NCBI RefSeq assembly: GCF_000714545.1
Contig: NZ_AUNB01000031.1
Span: 1 to 37,543, forward strand
Length of the DNA: 37,543 nucleotides
Source: Thioclava indica
Lineage (GTDB): Bacteria; Pseudomonadota; Alphaproteobacteria; Rhodobacterales; Rhodobacteraceae
Reading direction: 5' to 3'
A program made the position numbers and the translations under genes. Below the pieces are notes generated by a model that had not been told where the DNA came from, did no database searches, and was given only the letters and a program-made list of their open reading frames with translations. Shown piece after piece: positions 16,044-26,780 of this stretch (its first letter is position 1; each line of letters starts with the position of its first letter).

Positions 16044-17480
16044 CTATTCAGCCCAACCCGAGATCGATTTGACGTCGCAAAACTCCTCGATGCCCCAGCG
16101 CCCGCCTTCACGCGCACGCCCCGAAGACCCAACGCCACCAAACGGCGCGCCCGCTCCGCGATCTTCGCCATTCATCTCAACCATGCCCGAATGCAATGCC
16201 CGCGCCAGTCGGTTGCGGCGCGCGCCATCACCGGACTGAACGTAATTCGTCAGACCATAAGGCGTGGCATTCGCCACTTCGATCGCCTGATCTTCGCTAT
16301 CGAACGGCATGATTGACAGAACAGGGCCAAAGATTTCCTCGTTCATGATCGTCATATCTGGCGTGCAATCGGCAAAGACCGTCGGGCGCACATAAAACCC
16401 GCGATTGAGGTTTTCCGGGCGACCGGGACCACCGAACACCAGTTTGGCCCCCTCGGCGACGCCCTTTTCGATCAGGCCCTGGATCTTTTCGAACTGGGAT
16501 TTGTTCACCACCGGGCCGATATGCTTGCCCTCTTCGCGCGGGCTGGCAACCTTGGTTTCTTCCGCCGTTTTGCGCGCAATTTCGACGGCACGATCATAGG
16601 CAGAGCGTTCAACCAGCATCCGCGTCGGCGCGTTACAGCTTTGCCCCGAGTTCTGGAAGCAATGTTTCACGCCACGCGCGACCGCCTCATCATCCGCATC
16701 GGCAAAGACCAGATTGGCGCCTTTGCCGCCCAGTTCCAGCGTCACGCGTTTCAGCGTCTCCGCCGCCGCTTTGGAGATCGCGCGACCCGCGCGCGTCGAA
16801 CCGGTGAACGAGATCATCTCAACGTCCGGATGGGTCGAAAGCTGCGTGCCCACGCCCGCGCCATCGCCGTTCACAAGGTTGAACACGCCCGGCGGCAGGC
16901 CTGCTTCATCAAGGATTTCTGCAAATAGCAGCGACGAAAGCGGCGATTCTTCGGACGGTTTCAGCACCATCGTACAGCCCGCCAAAATCGCCGGGATCAC
17001 CTTGAGCGTGACCTGATTCATCGGCCAGTTCCAAGGCGTGATCAGCCCGACAACTCCCACCGCCTCATGCGCGATCATCGCGCCCGGCGTGCCATCGCCT
17101 AGCGGATGCACCCACGGGAAGTCTTTTGCGGCAGCGATGAAATTGGCGATGTGATAGACACCCGCGCCGAATTGGTTCTTGCGCGCCAGATCAATCGGTG
17201 CGCCCATCTCAAGGCTGATCGCCTGTGCCATCTCTTCGCCGCGACGCGCGTAAATTTCCGCAATGCGCTCGACAGCGGCAATGCGCTCGGCCGGATCGGC
17301 AGCTTTCCAAGCGGGCAAAGCGGCCTTGGCGGCACCAACTGCGGCATCCGTATCGGCCTGATCGCCAAGTGAAATCACCGCGCATGGCTCTTCGCTGGCG
17401 GGATCAATCACCTGATAGTCGCGCGCCACTTTCGGGGCTACCCATTGCCCGTTGATATAAAAATCCTGCTTCTTGATCAT
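16044..17480 (-). CDS. NAD(P)-dependent aldehyde dehydrogenase family protein
   Basis: The 478-aa protein oxidises an aldehyde to the acid with NAD(P)+. Family motifs are complete: Asn151 in PWNWP, Lys174 in LKPSE, FTGSTRAG (225-232), general base Glu249 in LELGGK and nucleophile Cys282 in NSGQSCNAPTR. I chose ATG 17480 because AGGAGG lies five bases upstream; an earlier frame opening at 17537 has no support. The substrate is not predictable from this sequence. It is transcribed away from the peroxiredoxin gene, from a shared 165-base region, and converges on ttrA. A small GGGGC-AAA-GCCCC dyad (16031-16043) directly follows the stop. Confidence 0.92.
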   Translation of the reverse strand: MIKKQDFYINGQWVAPKVARDYQVIDPASEEPCAVISLGDQADTDAAVGAAKAALPAWKAADPAERIAAVERIAEIYARRGEEMAQAISLEMGAPIDLARKNQFGAGVYHIANFIAAAKDFPWVHPLGDGTPGAMIAHEAVGVVGLITPWNWPMNQVTLKVIPAILAGCTMVLKPSEESPLSSLLFAEILDEAGLPPGVFNLVNGDGAGVGTQLSTHPDVEMISFTGSTRAGRAISKAAAETLKRVTLELGGKGANLVFADADDEAVARGVKHCFQNSGQSCNAPTRMLVERSAYDRAVEIARKTAEETKVASPREEGKHIGPVVNKSQFEKIQGLIEKGVAEGAKLVFGGPGRPENLNRGFYVRPTVFADCTPDMTIMNEEIFGPVLSIMPFDSEDQAIEVANATPYGLTNYVQSGDGARRNRLARALHSGMVEMNGEDRGAGAPFGGVGSSGRAREGGRWGIEEFCDVKSISGWAE

Positions 17481-17645
17481 CGCCGCCTCCTTGGCTGAAT
17501 ACCGATCAAACCTGTCACCGCGCAGAGCCAAGGACAAGGTGTCACGCCGCGCAACTTAAAAAGAGGCTCCATGTGTCTGGAAGCGAGCGGTCGAAAGGCC
17601 TATATCCGGTCAGACGATGAATTTTCACTGACAGGAGGTTGCCTC

Positions 17646-18293
17646 ATGGGCCTGCGCATCAACGATACTGCTCCCGATTTCACTGCCGACTCGACCGCTG
17701 GCGAGATCAAATTTCACGATTGGGTCGGTGACGGCTATGCGATCCTCTTCTCGCACCCGAAAGATTTCACGCCCGTCTGCACCACCGAATTCAGCGCGGT
17801 CGCCCAGCTCGCCCCTGAATTCGAAAAGCGCAACACCAAGGTGATGGGCGTCTCCGTCGACTCCGTCGAAGAGCATAAGAAATGGAAAGCCGACATCGAG
17901 AAAGTCGCCGGTGCACCCGCGAATTTCCCGATCATCGACGACACCTCGCTGACTGTCTCCAAGCTGTATGACATGCTGCCCGCAGAGGCCTACATGCCCG
18001 ACGGACGCACGGCAGCAGATTCGGCGTCGGTGCGCACGACCTTTATCGTCGGCCCCGACAAGAAGATCCGCCTGATGATCATCTACCCGATGACCGTCGG
18101 TCGCAACTTCGCCGAGATCCTGCGTGCCCTTGACGCGGTGCAAGCCACCGACGGCCAGCCCCTCGCAACCCCCGCCGACTGGGTGCCGGGCCAAGACGTG
18201 ATCGTGGGCCTGTCGCTTACGACCGAGGAAGCCAAGGCGAAATACGGCGACGTGGACGTAAAACTACCCTACCTGCGCACCGTGAAGGTCTGA
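17646..18293 (+). CDS. Peroxiredoxin, 1-Cys (Prx6) type
   Basis: The 215-aa protein reduces hydroperoxides. The peroxidatic cysteine is Cys45 in HPKDFTPVCTTEF, and the Prx6-type C-terminal dimerisation part has the TVGRNFAEILRALDA motif (about 150-165). No AhpC-type C-terminal resolving cysteine (VCP) is seen, which supports the 1-Cys class. The ATG at 17646 has an AGGAGG site about six bases upstream; the frame opens earlier at 17571 but lacks a binding site. A TATATC box around 17600 could be part of the promoter. It is a single gene closed by a strong terminator. Confidence 0.93.
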   Translation: MGLRINDTAPDFTADSTAGEIKFHDWVGDGYAILFSHPKDFTPVCTTEFSAVAQLAPEFEKRNTKVMGVSVDSVEEHKKWKADIEKVAGAPANFPIIDDTSLTVSKLYDMLPAEAYMPDGRTAADSASVRTTFIVGPDKKIRLMIIYPMTVGRNFAEILRALDAVQATDGQPLATPADWVPGQDVIVGLSLTTEEAKAKYGDVDVKLPYLRTVKV

Positions 18294-18324
18294 GGGGCCA
18301 GCGTCTAGCACAACATGATTTGCG

Positions 18325-18350
18325 AAGGCCCCGGAAAACCGGGGCCTTTT
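18325..18350 (+). terminator. Strong Rho-independent terminator after the peroxiredoxin gene
   Basis: AAGGCCCCGG and CCGGGGCCTT form a 10-bp stem with an AAAA loop and end in TTTT, 32 bases after the stop. It lies in the convergent gap with the glycosyltransferase cluster. Confidence 0.9.
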
Positions 18351-18374
18351 GCGTCACATTGAACTGTTTGGCGA

Positions 18375-19262
18375 TCAATATCCGTAGCGGGTAACGCGAT
18401 CTTGCGGACCCAGTCGGGGTTCTCCGTCAGAGCCGAGCCACTGATTGACCCCAAGAGGCGAGCGGATCAAACGCTCGCTCCGCGAGCGCTCTTTTACGGC
18501 GGCACTGTCGGCACGCATTTCAGGCGTTGCATAGCCACGTTCGTGGTGCAGGTGCAGCGCGACCGTAGAGAAACGGACCCGGCGCACCGTCAGCCCCATA
18601 TTGTTGAGCCGCAGCCCGAATTCCACATCAAGCCCGCCATACCCCATCAGTTCGTTAAAGCCATTGGCCTGTAATGCCTCGCTGCGCAGACACGATGCCG
18701 AATGCCCGTTCCAGGTCGGGCGCGCAGTTGAAAGCCGGTCAAGCAGCCATCCGGAACGCCCTCGTCCCATAACCTTGATCATTCGCGACAGTTTGCCCCC
18801 ATGGGCCATCAGCCAGCGTGGGGTGAATACGGCTTGGCTTGTGACACTGTGCTCGTCAATCGCCTCCGAGGTGTCACGGCTTTGCTTGAAATAGCTTCCC
18901 GCCAGAAAATGACCCCGGCGAGCTTCCCGTATATGCGTGTCGATCCAATCCGCGCGCACAATGCAGTCACCATCAGTCACCACCATCCGTTCGCCCCGCG
19001 CCAAAGCCAATGCCTTGTTCAGGATACGGCACTTGCCAAAGCCTTCGTCGGGCTGCCAGACATGGGTGATCGGCACGGGGCTACGCGCAGCCATCCGCGC
19101 CACCAACTCTGCCGTTTCAGGCCGTGATCCATCATCTGCGATGATGAGTTCGAAGTCCTGACGTGTCTGCGCGAAAAAGCCCCAAAACACCTTCTCCAGC
19201 GCCCAAGGCCAGTTATAGGTCGAAATCAGCACCGACGCGCGGAGTTCGTCCTGCGCCATCAT
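18375..19262 (-). CDS. Glycosyltransferase family 2 protein
   Basis: The 295-aa protein is a GT-A fold glycosyltransferase. The N-terminus has the family 2 pattern (ASVLISTYNWPWALEKV, residues 9-25), DDG at 43-45, and a metal-binding DGD at 97-99. A second conserved block, GGLDVEFGLRLNNMGL (about 206-222), resembles the C-terminal galactosyltransferase domain (Glyco_transf_7C), so this is likely a chondroitin-polymerase or GalNAc/Gal-transferase-like enzyme. No membrane segments are seen, so it probably acts in the cytoplasm on surface polysaccharide. The ATG overlaps the TGA of the upstream glycosyltransferase (ATGATG). It is the last gene of the four-gene cluster. Confidence 0.86.
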   Translation of the reverse strand: MMAQDELRASVLISTYNWPWALEKVFWGFFAQTRQDFELIIADDGSRPETAELVARMAARSPVPITHVWQPDEGFGKCRILNKALALARGERMVVTDGDCIVRADWIDTHIREARRGHFLAGSYFKQSRDTSEAIDEHSVTSQAVFTPRWLMAHGGKLSRMIKVMGRGRSGWLLDRLSTARPTWNGHSASCLRSEALQANGFNELMGYGGLDVEFGLRLNNMGLTVRRVRFSTVALHLHHERGYATPEMRADSAAVKERSRSERLIRSPLGVNQWLGSDGEPRLGPQDRVTRYGY

Positions 19263-20137
19263 TCAGCCTCCCGCGGCTCGGGAAAGCCGTAATGCGCGAT
19301 CATCGCCTCGATCTGGCGGTCGTTGAGGTTCTGATCAACATTGATCGAACGCAGGCTCTGCACCTGGCTTTCCGGCCATTCCACATTCTTGCGCCCGTCC
19401 GAAATAAGATGCGGCTGGCTGCCCTTCATGCGGTGCATCCAGTACAGCCAGACATCGTCGGCATGCGGGCAAAGCTCGGCAATCAGATCGCGCCGCGCGA
19501 TGTCCTCGTGAAAGATGCGCGGATCGTAGAGCACCCCCGTCACGCCTGTCGGAAAGATCAGCGGGCCACGTTGATGGGCCTCCACACGGCGACGCCACTC
19601 GAGGTAGGGGCGGGGCAGCCCGTCCGCGCCCAACCGGATCTTGTGGGCGCGCTGACAGATAACCGGATCGCCGGTTTTGCGGTAGGTGTTCACCAGTTCC
19701 TCTAACCACTGCGGCCAGTAATAGACATCGTCATCGGCGGTCACGATGATCGCATCGGGCCAAGCCTCAAGCGCCGGCAGAAGCTTTTTGTAGGATCGCA
19801 GGTTCTCACAAACACGAATTTCGAGACCAGAACGCTCAAGGTCGCGAATGTCTGGCGGCAGAAGTTCCAACTCGTCATGCGCGATCCAAAGCACGGTCGC
19901 ATCAGGGCGCGTGGTCTGGAACAGCAAGGATTGCAAGGTCGGTTTCAATGTAGCGAAACGCGTCGGATAACTGGTGAGCGATACCACCAGCCGACGGTCA
20001 AGCCCATGCGGCGAAGATTGCCATTGCGATCCATTCGCAATCCGCGCCGTTAGTTCGGTCTGTGCCGCGGCAAGTCGGCGACGCTTTTTGAAGCGTCGAA
20101 ACGTACGCTCAAGGCCGGCAAACATCTTTAGTCGCAC
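19259..20137 (-). CDS. Putative glycosyltransferase with DDD motif
   Basis: The 292-aa protein has a basic N-terminus (FRRFKKRRR, 13-21), then a GT-A-like region: VVSLTSYPTRFATLKPTLQS (51-70) and a metal-binding TADDDVYY (134-140, Asp135-137), followed by an ADDVWLYWM motif (about 230). The pattern resembles a family of polysaccharide-cluster glycosyltransferases with no assigned sugar. The start is GTG at 20137, with GGAG eight bases upstream. A 67-base gap separates it from the Stealth gene upstream, and its stop overlaps the next start. Donor and acceptor sugars are unknown. Confidence 0.72.
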   Translation of the reverse strand: MRLKMFAGLERTFRRFKKRRRLAAAQTELTARIANGSQWQSSPHGLDRRLVVSLTSYPTRFATLKPTLQSLLFQTTRPDATVLWIAHDELELLPPDIRDLERSGLEIRVCENLRSYKKLLPALEAWPDAIIVTADDDVYYWPQWLEELVNTYRKTGDPVICQRAHKIRLGADGLPRPYLEWRRRVEAHQRGPLIFPTGVTGVLYDPRIFHEDIARRDLIAELCPHADDVWLYWMHRMKGSQPHLISDGRKNVEWPESQVQSLRSINVDQNLNDRQIEAMIAHYGFPEPREAE

Positions 20138-20204
20138 GTCAACTGCTCCATTCGCGATATCCGCGGCGGATTTAGCACACCCTACCTGATCGCACTAGCC
20201 GCCA

Positions 20205-21224
20205 TCAGACCTGCTGATCAGGCCAGTCGATGCCTTCGGGCAGATAGCCCTTTAGCTTTTCCGCCATCGCCGCGCGCAATTGGGTGCGGCGTTCCTCGGG
20301 AAATTCGTCGAGGCTCTGGATGCACCCGCTGCGCAAGCGGGTATCCCCCAACAACCGCAACAGCTCATCTTGGCTCATCCTGTCGCTGGGCGTAAGGTAA
20401 ACCGTCGCGCGATTTTTTTCTTCTTTCGCGCGCCCGTTCATCAACTCGATCTCATTTGACAGCGCATATGGCAAAAACTGCTGCGGCGCACGAAATTTGT
20501 AACTTAGCTGGTGGCGCAACGCTTCGGGATGGGCATCGAAATAATCGGCCAATGTGCGCGTGCGCAGCGGATGGGGCACATGCTCCAGCGCAAAATAGCG
20601 CGATTTCCCCAACAAATCCGCCGCCAATGCCTGCGCCATTTTGTAGCGCGTCGGCACGATTCCCTTGCCCATCAAGCGATAACGCCATCTGCGGATACGA
20701 TGTTTCCAGATCGCTTTGGTGGCAGAGCGATATCCGCCTTCCAGCAGTAATGTGCCATCCGGGCCCACGTAATTCGCAAATTCGACCGGACCGTTAAGAA
20801 AAAAGTCATCGTTAAAATAAAGGAGATATTCTGCCGCGTCCTCGATATTCCAGAACATCGACTCAAGCGTGCGGCTGTTGAAGGTCGGCAGGTAGCTTTC
20901 ATAGCCGCGAAACAGATCACGGTGATCAACAAACCGGATCCGGTCGGGTGCGCAAATGTTCTGACGCGCAAATTCGTCCAAGTTCGCTGGCTGCTGGGCA
21001 TCCCCGAGGACATAGATATGACGAATGAACGGCGCGTATTTCAGGATCGACGCTATGCAGTAATAGATTTCACCCAGATCGCTGAACCGCGTCGGAGCAA
21101 GAAAATTCGCGTCGCCGTCGACCAGTCCAGCTTCGCGCATGGCCGCCATCCGTTTGGCATGATGGGCGGGATCACTGCCATCGACCCATGCAATGACCGC
21201 GTCCATATGGGGAGAAGCGCTCAC
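20205..21224 (-). CDS. Stealth family protein (capsular polysaccharide phosphotransferase type)
   Basis: The 339-aa protein shows the hallmark Stealth blocks: CR1 MDAVIAWVDGSDP (7-19), and CR2 from RFSDLGEIYYCIASILKYAP (46-65) through LPTFNSRTLES (112-122) to LLYFNDDFFL (134-143). Stealth proteins transfer hexose-1-phosphate to build phosphodiester-linked surface polysaccharides, as with N-acetylglucosamine-1-phosphotransferase. The start is GTG at 21224: its GTGA overlaps the TGA of the upstream gene, and GGGAG lies about five bases before it. The frame stays open to 21449, but that part overlaps the upstream gene and has no family similarity. An ATG at 21206 is a less likely alternative. 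Confidence 0.88.
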   Translation of the reverse strand: MSASPHMDAVIAWVDGSDPAHHAKRMAAMREAGLVDGDANFLAPTRFSDLGEIYYCIASILKYAPFIRHIYVLGDAQQPANLDEFARQNICAPDRIRFVDHRDLFRGYESYLPTFNSRTLESMFWNIEDAAEYLLYFNDDFFLNGPVEFANYVGPDGTLLLEGGYRSATKAIWKHRIRRWRYRLMGKGIVPTRYKMAQALAADLLGKSRYFALEHVPHPLRTRTLADYFDAHPEALRHQLSYKFRAPQQFLPYALSNEIELMNGRAKEEKNRATVYLTPSDRMSQDELLRLLGDTRLRSGCIQSLDEFPEERRTQLRAAMAEKLKGYLPEGIDWPDQQV

Positions 21225-22291
21225 ACGATATCTCCCTTTGCGCGTAGGCATGGGAAATCCATTACAAGTCGCGGCAACGGTTGTGAAGGGTCGAAGACGA
21301 CAGAATCGACGAAACGCCCGGTGGTAATTTCCGCAGCGAGGTATTTTGCGATCCGATCTCGCCGTATTCCCCACTCCTTTCGAAGGGACGCCTCGCGGCC
21401 GAGGCCGGGGATCCCTTCTTTCAGTCTGCGCCGCGTATGCGTCAGCCAATCTGATCCAGGGAAAGAATTTCGATCCTCGGCGACATCAGTTGGGTCCACC
21501 CCAACCTGGCGTAAAATCGTGTGGAAAAACGCTTCGTGTTCTCGCCGTCGCCGGGTCAGGCCCGGGTGATCGGGGAAGAACCAAGGTTTGATCTCGTCGC
21601 AGAAATGCACGAAAACCGGATCGAGCTGCGACGCAAATCCAAGCTCAAAAAACGGCGGCTGATAATTCCACCGCGGGCTAAGCTGCGTCCACAATCCGTC
21701 ATATGCGTAATTCAAAAAATCCTGAGACTTGATCGCCCGCATCTCCCGCGCATCGAAATAGGTCGAAAGAAGCTCGGATAAGCGGGCATCGTCCCATTTC
21801 GCCGTATCGATTAGCAATATTCCGGCATTGAAGTAATGCGGTGAGCGCACTCCGATCCGCTCCAACCATTCCGCGCGATCAAGCTTCGTCGCCCGAGGGG
21901 CCTTGTGCAAGTTCGCATGATCCGCGACTGCGCCCAACCCATTGGGTAGATCAAAAGACCAAAGCGCCGGATCAGCCTTGCGCGACCAGACATCCGTATC
22001 GAGATACAAAACCCGATCATAGCGATCCGCCAACACGCGAGGCGCATAGTTGCGCAGAAATACTGCGCGAGGCCATTTCCTAGAAACCGGAATGTTGTTT
22101 GGTAGTTCGGCGGCGAGTGAATTGAGGTGAAACGTAACGCGTGCATTCGCCGGCGGTTGCACGTCTTTTAAAGCGTCATCCTCAACGAAAACGTGCACAT
22201 CGCAGCCCCATTGGTCGGCTAGAAAATTCGCCTGCGCCTTGGCGATTGGCAGATAGCGAGCGTCGCTCACCAAGTAGATCGCGTGTCTCAA
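21221..22291 (-). CDS. Glycosyltransferase family 8-like protein
   Basis: The 356-aa protein starts MRHAIYLVSDARYLPIA and has the GT8-type DxD motif VLYLDTDV (94-101) and YFNAGILLID (153-162). Lys-rich and aromatic blocks follow, including VFVHFCDEIKPWFF near residue 235, which is the usual GT8 HxGxxKPW-like segment. It probably transfers a hexose from a nucleotide sugar onto a glycan. The start codon is TTG at 22291, with GGAG seven bases upstream. It is the first gene of a four-gene cluster and overlaps the Stealth gene by four bases. It sits just after the pnp terminator, so the cluster probably has its own promoter or relies on readthrough. Confidence 0.82.
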   Translation of the reverse strand: MRHAIYLVSDARYLPIAKAQANFLADQWGCDVHVFVEDDALKDVQPPANARVTFHLNSLAAELPNNIPVSRKWPRAVFLRNYAPRVLADRYDRVLYLDTDVWSRKADPALWSFDLPNGLGAVADHANLHKAPRATKLDRAEWLERIGVRSPHYFNAGILLIDTAKWDDARLSELLSTYFDAREMRAIKSQDFLNYAYDGLWTQLSPRWNYQPPFFELGFASQLDPVFVHFCDEIKPWFFPDHPGLTRRRREHEAFFHTILRQVGVDPTDVAEDRNSFPGSDWLTHTRRRLKEGIPGLGREASLRKEWGIRRDRIAKYLAAEITTGRFVDSVVFDPSQPLPRLVMDFPCLRAKGDIV

Positions 22292-22306
22292 CCGGTCGCT
22301 CCAATG

Positions 22307-22337
22307 AAAAGACCGGGCCAGTCAAACCGGCCCGGTC
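22307..22337 (-). terminator. Rho-independent terminator after pnp
   Basis: On the minus strand GACCGGGCC and GGCCCGGTC form a 9-bp stem (plus 22329-22337 and 22311-22319) with a nine-base loop, followed by TTTT (plus 22307-22310). It lies about 25 bases past the pnp stop and directly before the glycosyltransferase start. Confidence 0.88.
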
Positions 22338-22362
22338 GGTATTGTTCAGCCTGAGTTACGAT

Positions 22363-24498
<2,136 letters not shown>

Positions 24499-24697
24499 TC
24501 AGCGTATCCTGTCTGGGAGCACCCACGGGCCCATCCCGTGTCTCCCGATTTGCATGGCGGCCCCATTGCCGCCGCCCCCTATCCTATTCGCATGTGCCCG
24601 GGGGCTTTGGGCGTCACGTCACAGATGGCAGGGCCATACAGGAAAATAAGGGAGTTGGGAAGCACAAGCTTTACGCGCCCTGCGCGTTCCAACCATG

Positions 24698-24728
24698 AAA
24701 AAACGCCCGCCTCGCATGAGACGGACGC
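24698..24728 (-). terminator. Rho-independent terminator after putP
   Basis: On the minus strand GCGTCCGTCTC pairs with GAGGCGGGCGT, including two G-U pairs, around a four-base loop, followed by TTTTTT (plus 24698-24703). It begins about 20 bases after the putP stop and separates it from pnp. Confidence 0.85.
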
Positions 24729-24749
24729 TTTCGTGTTTGGTCGTGGCGA

Positions 24750-26219
24750 TCACTCCGCAGGGATTGCGCGGAACTCTCCTGTGTCGCGGGTCGCAAGGCT
24801 GACGGCGACGATCGCTATGAGCGCGGCGATGAAACCGGGGATGATCTCATAAACTCCGGCGCCACCCATGAAGGACTTGTTCAACCCCAAAGCGATCCAG
24901 ATGATCACCGTCAGCGCGCCGACAACGAGACCAGCAACAGCGCCGAGTCCGGTCATCCGCTTCCATGTCAGCGACAGCAGGATCAGAGGACCGAAGGCTG
25001 CACCGAAACCGGCCCAGGCGTTAGCCACAAGCCCCAACACTTTGCTGTCAGGATTGCGCGCGATGATGATCGCTGCCACCCCAACCGCCAACACCGCCAG
25101 ACGCCCGACATTGACCAAGGTGCGGTCCGACGCATCCCGGTTCAGGACCATCTTGTAGAAATCCTCGGTCAGCGACGAAGACGAGACCAGAAGCTGGCTT
25201 GACACCGTCGACATGATCGCCGCCAGAAGGGCCGCGTAAAGGAAGCCGGTGATCAACGGATTAAACAGCAAGTTCGACAGGATGATAAAGATCGTCTCGG
25301 GATCGGCGACGTTAAGCCCGTTCCGCTCGGCATAGGCGCGCCCGAAAATCCCGACAGAAATCGCGCCGATCAGCGAAATCGCCATCCAGCCCATGCCGAT
25401 ATTGCGCGCTTTGGGCACATCGGCGACCGAGCGCACTGCCATAAAGCGCACGATGATATGGGGCTGGCCGAAATAGCCCAGACCCCAAGCCACAGCCGAG
25501 AGCCAGCCCACAAAGCTGAGCCCATGCGTCATCGACAGGTAGTTCGGGTCAATCGTCGTCAGACGGTCCGCCGCTGCCCCAACGCCATCGCCCTGCCCGG
25601 TCGTCAGGATCACGATTGGCATAATCACCAGCGCCAACATCATGATGCAGCCCTGCACAAAGTCGGTCAGGCTGACGGCCAGAAATCCGCCAATCACGGT
25701 GTAAACCAGCACGATCCCCAGCGTCAGGATCACGCCCGCCATATAGCTGCCACCAAAGGCACTGGCGAATAGCTTGCCGCCGCCAACCAGCCCCGAGGCG
25801 GTATAGACCGCGAAAAACACCACGATGATCACGGCCGACACCATGCGCAGCAGCGCGGCTTGGGTGGGAAAACGATTGCCCAAAAACCCCGGAATGGTGA
25901 GACTGTTGTCATAGCGCTCGGTCTGCTCGCGCAGGCGCGGGGCGACGACGATCCAGTTCACCAACGCACCAACAAACAGCCCGATCCCGATCCAGCTTTG
26001 CGTAAGACCAGACACGAACAGCGCGCCGGGCAAGCCCAGCAGCAGCCAGCCGCTCATATCCGATGCCCCTGCCGACAGCGCGGCAACGGCGGGGGGCAGA
26101 TTGCGCCCGCCCAGCATATATTCCTCAGAATTCGAGGTCGATTTTCGCCATGCGTAAACGCCGATGCCTATCATCAAAACGAAATACGTGGTCAGGCTGA
26201 TCCAGACGCCAACTCCCAT
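24750..26219 (-). CDS. putP: Sodium/proline symporter PutP
   Basis: The 489-aa protein belongs to the sodium:solute symporter family and imports proline with Na+. It shows the PutP signature: SNSEEYMLGGRNLPPAVAAL followed by SAGASDMSGWLLLGLPGA (about 50-68), then about 13 membrane helices, GYFGQPHIIVRFMA in the middle, and the STVSSQLLVSSSSLTEDF segment carrying Ser/Thr sodium ligands. I chose ATG 26219 (MGVGVWIS), with GGAGGA about four bases upstream, over ATG 26231 or GTG 26273. It lies between rpsO and pnp but has its own terminator. Upstream are an AT-rich element and a CtrA-like site, so it probably has its own promoter. Confidence 0.92.
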   Translation of the reverse strand: MGVGVWISLTTYFVLMIGIGVYAWRKSTSNSEEYMLGGRNLPPAVAALSAGASDMSGWLLLGLPGALFVSGLTQSWIGIGLFVGALVNWIVVAPRLREQTERYDNSLTIPGFLGNRFPTQAALLRMVSAVIIVVFFAVYTASGLVGGGKLFASAFGGSYMAGVILTLGIVLVYTVIGGFLAVSLTDFVQGCIMMLALVIMPIVILTTGQGDGVGAAADRLTTIDPNYLSMTHGLSFVGWLSAVAWGLGYFGQPHIIVRFMAVRSVADVPKARNIGMGWMAISLIGAISVGIFGRAYAERNGLNVADPETIFIILSNLLFNPLITGFLYAALLAAIMSTVSSQLLVSSSSLTEDFYKMVLNRDASDRTLVNVGRLAVLAVGVAAIIIARNPDSKVLGLVANAWAGFGAAFGPLILLSLTWKRMTGLGAVAGLVVGALTVIIWIALGLNKSFMGGAGVYEIIPGFIAALIAIVAVSLATRDTGEFRAIPAE

Positions 26220-26309
26220 TTGCTCCTCCATGTCGCATGTTTCATGTGTCCTGTTCGCTTGGGACGGTGACACAAAACCTTTGCAAATCGAAGAAAAATT
26301 AGGGGATTT

Positions 26310-26355
26310 ACCCTGTCGAGGGTCCGGTTTGGTTAAATCGTCTTTAATATATTAA
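26310..26355 (-). promoter_or_regulatory. putP upstream region: inverted repeat and CtrA-like site
   Basis: An ACCCT-N4-AGGGT dyad lies at 26310-26323. TTAA-N7-TTAA at 26333-26347 matches the CtrA consensus half-site spacing, and it overlaps a perfect palindrome TTAATATATTAA (26344-26355). The block is 90-135 bases upstream of putP in AT-rich DNA, where such matches are more likely by chance. Confidence 0.3.
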
Positions 26356-26438
26356 TATTTAGGTGAAATCGCCACGAAAGTCACAGTTTCAGTTCAATCG
26401 ACTTCTTGAAATTCCACCGAACGCACAGGCGCAAAAGC

Positions 26439-26464
26439 AAAACGCCCGCTTGTGAAGGCGGGCG
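26439..26464 (-). terminator. Rho-independent terminator after rpsO
   Basis: On the minus strand CGCCCGC and GCGGGCG (plus 26458-26464 and 26443-26449) form a 7-bp stem with an eight-base loop, followed by TTTT (plus 26439-26442). It lies 28 bases after the rpsO stop. Confidence 0.85.
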
Positions 26465-26491
26465 CTTGCGCAGTTCGAAAACCGCTGGTTG

Positions 26492-26761
26492 TTAGCGGCG
26501 CAGGCCGAGACGCTCGATGAGCGACTGGTAGCGGGCCACATCTTTGGCTTTGGTATAATCGAGCAGCTTGCGGCGCTGCGCGACGAGCATCAAAAGACCA
26601 CGACGCGAGTGGTTGTCTTTTTTATGCTCTTTGAAATGCTCGGTGAGGTTCGAGATACGCTTGGTCAGGATCGCGACCTGCACTTCGGGCGAACCGGTGT
26701 CGCCTTCTTTGGTGGCGTATTCCTTGATCAACGCATTTTTGTCTTCAACAGTGATCGACAT
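26492..26761 (-). CDS. rpsO: 30S ribosomal protein S15
   Basis: The 89-aa protein binds 16S rRNA early in small-subunit assembly. It has the conserved core: [20 protein letters not shown] (residues 20-39), [19 protein letters not shown] (41-59) and the C-terminal RRKLLDYTK with [12 protein letters not shown]. The ATG at 26761 follows AAGGAG with six bases between. The frame opens earlier at 26821, but the S15 family start is clear. It has its own promoter and terminator, and a structured leader that may allow S15 to repress its own translation. Confidence 0.97.
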   Translation of the reverse strand: MSITVEDKNALIKEYATKEGDTGSPEVQVAILTKRISNLTEHFKEHKKDNHSRRGLLMLVAQRRKLLDYTKAKDVARYQSLIERLGLRR

Positions 26762-26780
26762 CGGGATCTCCTTATATCGA

